Shown here piece by piece: positions 63,010-64,000 of a stretch of DNA of 64,000 nt. The DNA comes from JAMQKA01 sp043951865. GTDB taxonomy: Bacteria > Bacteroidota > Rhodothermia > Balneolales > Balneolaceae. A program made the translations under genes and the position numbers. A model generated the notes under the pieces. It searched no databases and was not told where the DNA came from. It saw only the letters and a program-made list of their open reading frames with translations. Location: positions 1 to 64,000 of the forward strand of contig NZ_JBINJF010000012.1 in the NCBI RefSeq assembly GCF_043951865.1, written 5' to 3'. Every line of letters starts with the position of its first letter. The stretch's first letter is position 1.

Positions 63010-63606
63010 ATGAGATTACTACGACAGATGGCGGCGGTTGCCGTGCTTTTTTTTATACTTACCAGTTCAGCACTGGCGCAGTTCAATGAACCGGAAATTC
63101 AAAAAGTGCCCCACGATGAAAGACAGCAGTTTTTGAACCGGTTTGAGGAGATAAAATGGACCGGACAGGGCTTGTATCAGGAGACCACCATCGACAAGCA
63201 AAAGACCCCTGAAGTCCGGGCACGCCTGCAGGCGCAATATGGCGATCCCACGCAAACACTGGAAGATTTGATTAACAGCGACAACTTTCGCCCTGCGGAG
63301 GCGATTCAGTTTGAATACTGGTTTACCGTGGATGACAGCATCCCGATGATGGTACTGGATATCGACGGGCCTTTTGGCAATGGCCTCGTGTATGGCGGTG
63401 CCAGCCGCTATATCGATCTAATGCCCCAGATCAAACGAACCCTTTCACAGAAATTGATGTCGGTGGACAGCCTCTCCCCGTTTCAGGACTATTTCTATTC
63501 TCCCGAAAGAGAGCAGTGGTTCGACGTGCGTTACCAGAATGGCGAATTTGTCACAAAAGAGATCGATTCTCCCGAGGGAATGACCATCAATTTCAGGTAT
63601 CAATAA
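63010..63606 (+). CDS. Exported protein of unknown function between lepA and lepB
   Basis: 198-aa protein with a signal peptide (MRLLRQMAAVAVLFFILTSSALAQ). The mature part is soluble, mixed alpha/beta (FNEPEIQKVPHDERQQFLNRFEEIKW, DGPFGNGLVYGGASRYIDLMPQIK, GMTINFRYQ) with no known motif. ATG 63010 is preferred over TTG 63004. It is 85 bp after lepA and 21 bp before lepB, so it belongs to their operon. Its link to signal peptidase is positional only. Confidence 0.75.
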   Translation: MRLLRQMAAVAVLFFILTSSALAQFNEPEIQKVPHDERQQFLNRFEEIKWTGQGLYQETTIDKQKTPEVRARLQAQYGDPTQTLEDLINSDNFRPAEAIQFEYWFTVDDSIPMMVLDIDGPFGNGLVYGGASRYIDLMPQIKRTLSQKLMSVDSLSPFQDYFYSPEREQWFDVRYQNGEFVTKEIDSPEGMTINFRYQ

Positions 63607-63627
63607 TAGTTTAAAAAGGAAACGGCA

Positions 63628-64000
63628 TTGGCAGACGAAGTGGCAGAAAAGAACAGCGAGAAGAGCTCCCGGCGTAAACGGCGACAGGATGAACAGCGTG
63701 AACAGGCCAAGCACTGGGCCCGGGAATGGCTGGATGCCCTGCTTTTTGCAGCCGTGGCAGCGCTTATTATCCGTACATTCCTGTTCGAAGCGTATCGCAT
63801 TCCCACCCCTTCAATGGAGGAAACACTGCTCACCGGCGACTTCCTGGTTGTCTCCAAAATCAGTTATGGTCCCCGTACCCCCATGGTACTTGGCGTACCG
63901 TTCACCAACATCTATCTTCCCGGCGTAAACCTGCCGTGGACGCGTATTCCCGGCTATACGGAGGTACAGCGCAATGACATCGTGGTCTTTAACTACCCGA
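63628..64000 (+). CDS. lepB: Signal peptidase I (partial, C-terminus beyond the window)
   Basis: The first 124 residues of signal peptidase I are visible. A charged N-terminus (KSSRRKRRQDEQREQ) precedes a membrane helix (about 38-52), then TPSMEETLLTGDF with nucleophile Ser62 and the start of the region that contains the catalytic Lys (SKISYG), which lies further on. The chain runs off the window. The start codon is TTG 63628, with an AAAAGGAA binding site. It cleaves signal peptides at the outer face of the membrane. It follows the lepA unit. Confidence 0.9.
   Translation, partial: MADEVAEKNSEKSSRRKRRQDEQREQAKHWAREWLDALLFAAVAALIIRTFLFEAYRIPTPSMEETLLTGDFLVVSKISYGPRTPMVLGVPFTNIYLPGVNLPWTRIPGYTEVQRNDIVVFNYP

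Overview
The window is bacterial chromosomal DNA of intermediate GC. The gene families suggest a marine or halophilic member of the Bacteroidota/Balneolota/Rhodothermota group: an M56 peptidase fused to a TonB domain beside a BlaI repressor, a FadN-type beta-oxidation locus, a long-form HisG, many exported lipoproteins, and several short intergenic repeats of the kind seen in those phyla. The taxonomic call is inference from gene content. The window opens in the 3' end of a 5S rRNA gene and closes inside lepB.

Layout. 1-110: tail of an rRNA operon and its terminator hairpin. 0.2-9.3 kb: mostly single genes (zinc-less sirtuin, SGNH hydrolase, exported Gly-rich protein, SDR, HisC-like aminotransferase, HAMP-PAS histidine kinase, AlkD-like glycosylase, lipoprotein sulfatase). 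9.5-24 kb: lipid metabolism, with a crotonase and a 3-hydroxyacyl-CoA dehydrogenase on the minus strand and fadD-fadN-fadA-dienoyl-CoA-reductase on the plus strand. Between these lie OsmC/methyltransferase, an exported isoaspartyl methyltransferase and a YdiI-like thioesterase. 24-25 kb: PspC and a phosphatidylcholine-synthase-like enzyme. 25.5-29.4 kb: a BlaI-controlled array of BlaR1/TonB-type membrane proteins, one of them decayed. 30-37.8 kb: exported catabolic enzymes (aldose epimerase, DPP-IV-like peptidase, DUF885 protein, GH51 arabinofuranosidase). 38.4-44.2 kb: a ba3-type cytochrome oxidase with a FixI/CopA-type copper ATPase. 44.3-46 kb: esterase and flavin-reductase-like protein. 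46.4-54.8 kb: a czcCBA-type metal efflux operon with its own two-component system; czcC carries an in-frame stop. 55.2-60 kb: histidine operon hisGDCBH, preceded by a structured leader. 60.6-64 kb: YkoF-like protein, lepA, a secreted protein and lepB.

The most notable observations are these. (1) A four-helix-bundle (23S-IVS/S23 family) gene is bracketed by 30-bp imperfect inverted repeats and sits exactly between fadN and fadA; the repeats touch the fadN stop codon and contain the fadA start codon. (2) There is an ochre codon in czcC where Gln is expected. (3) The BlaI/M56-TonB array includes an internally deleted, frameshifted copy and a near-ideal BlaI operator overlapping a promoter. (4) A two-hairpin structured element ending in a strong terminator lies upstream of hisG. 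(5) At least seven kinds of short intergenic repeat are present, one of which forms the 3' end of a coding sequence. No CRISPR array, prophage, integrase or transposase was seen.
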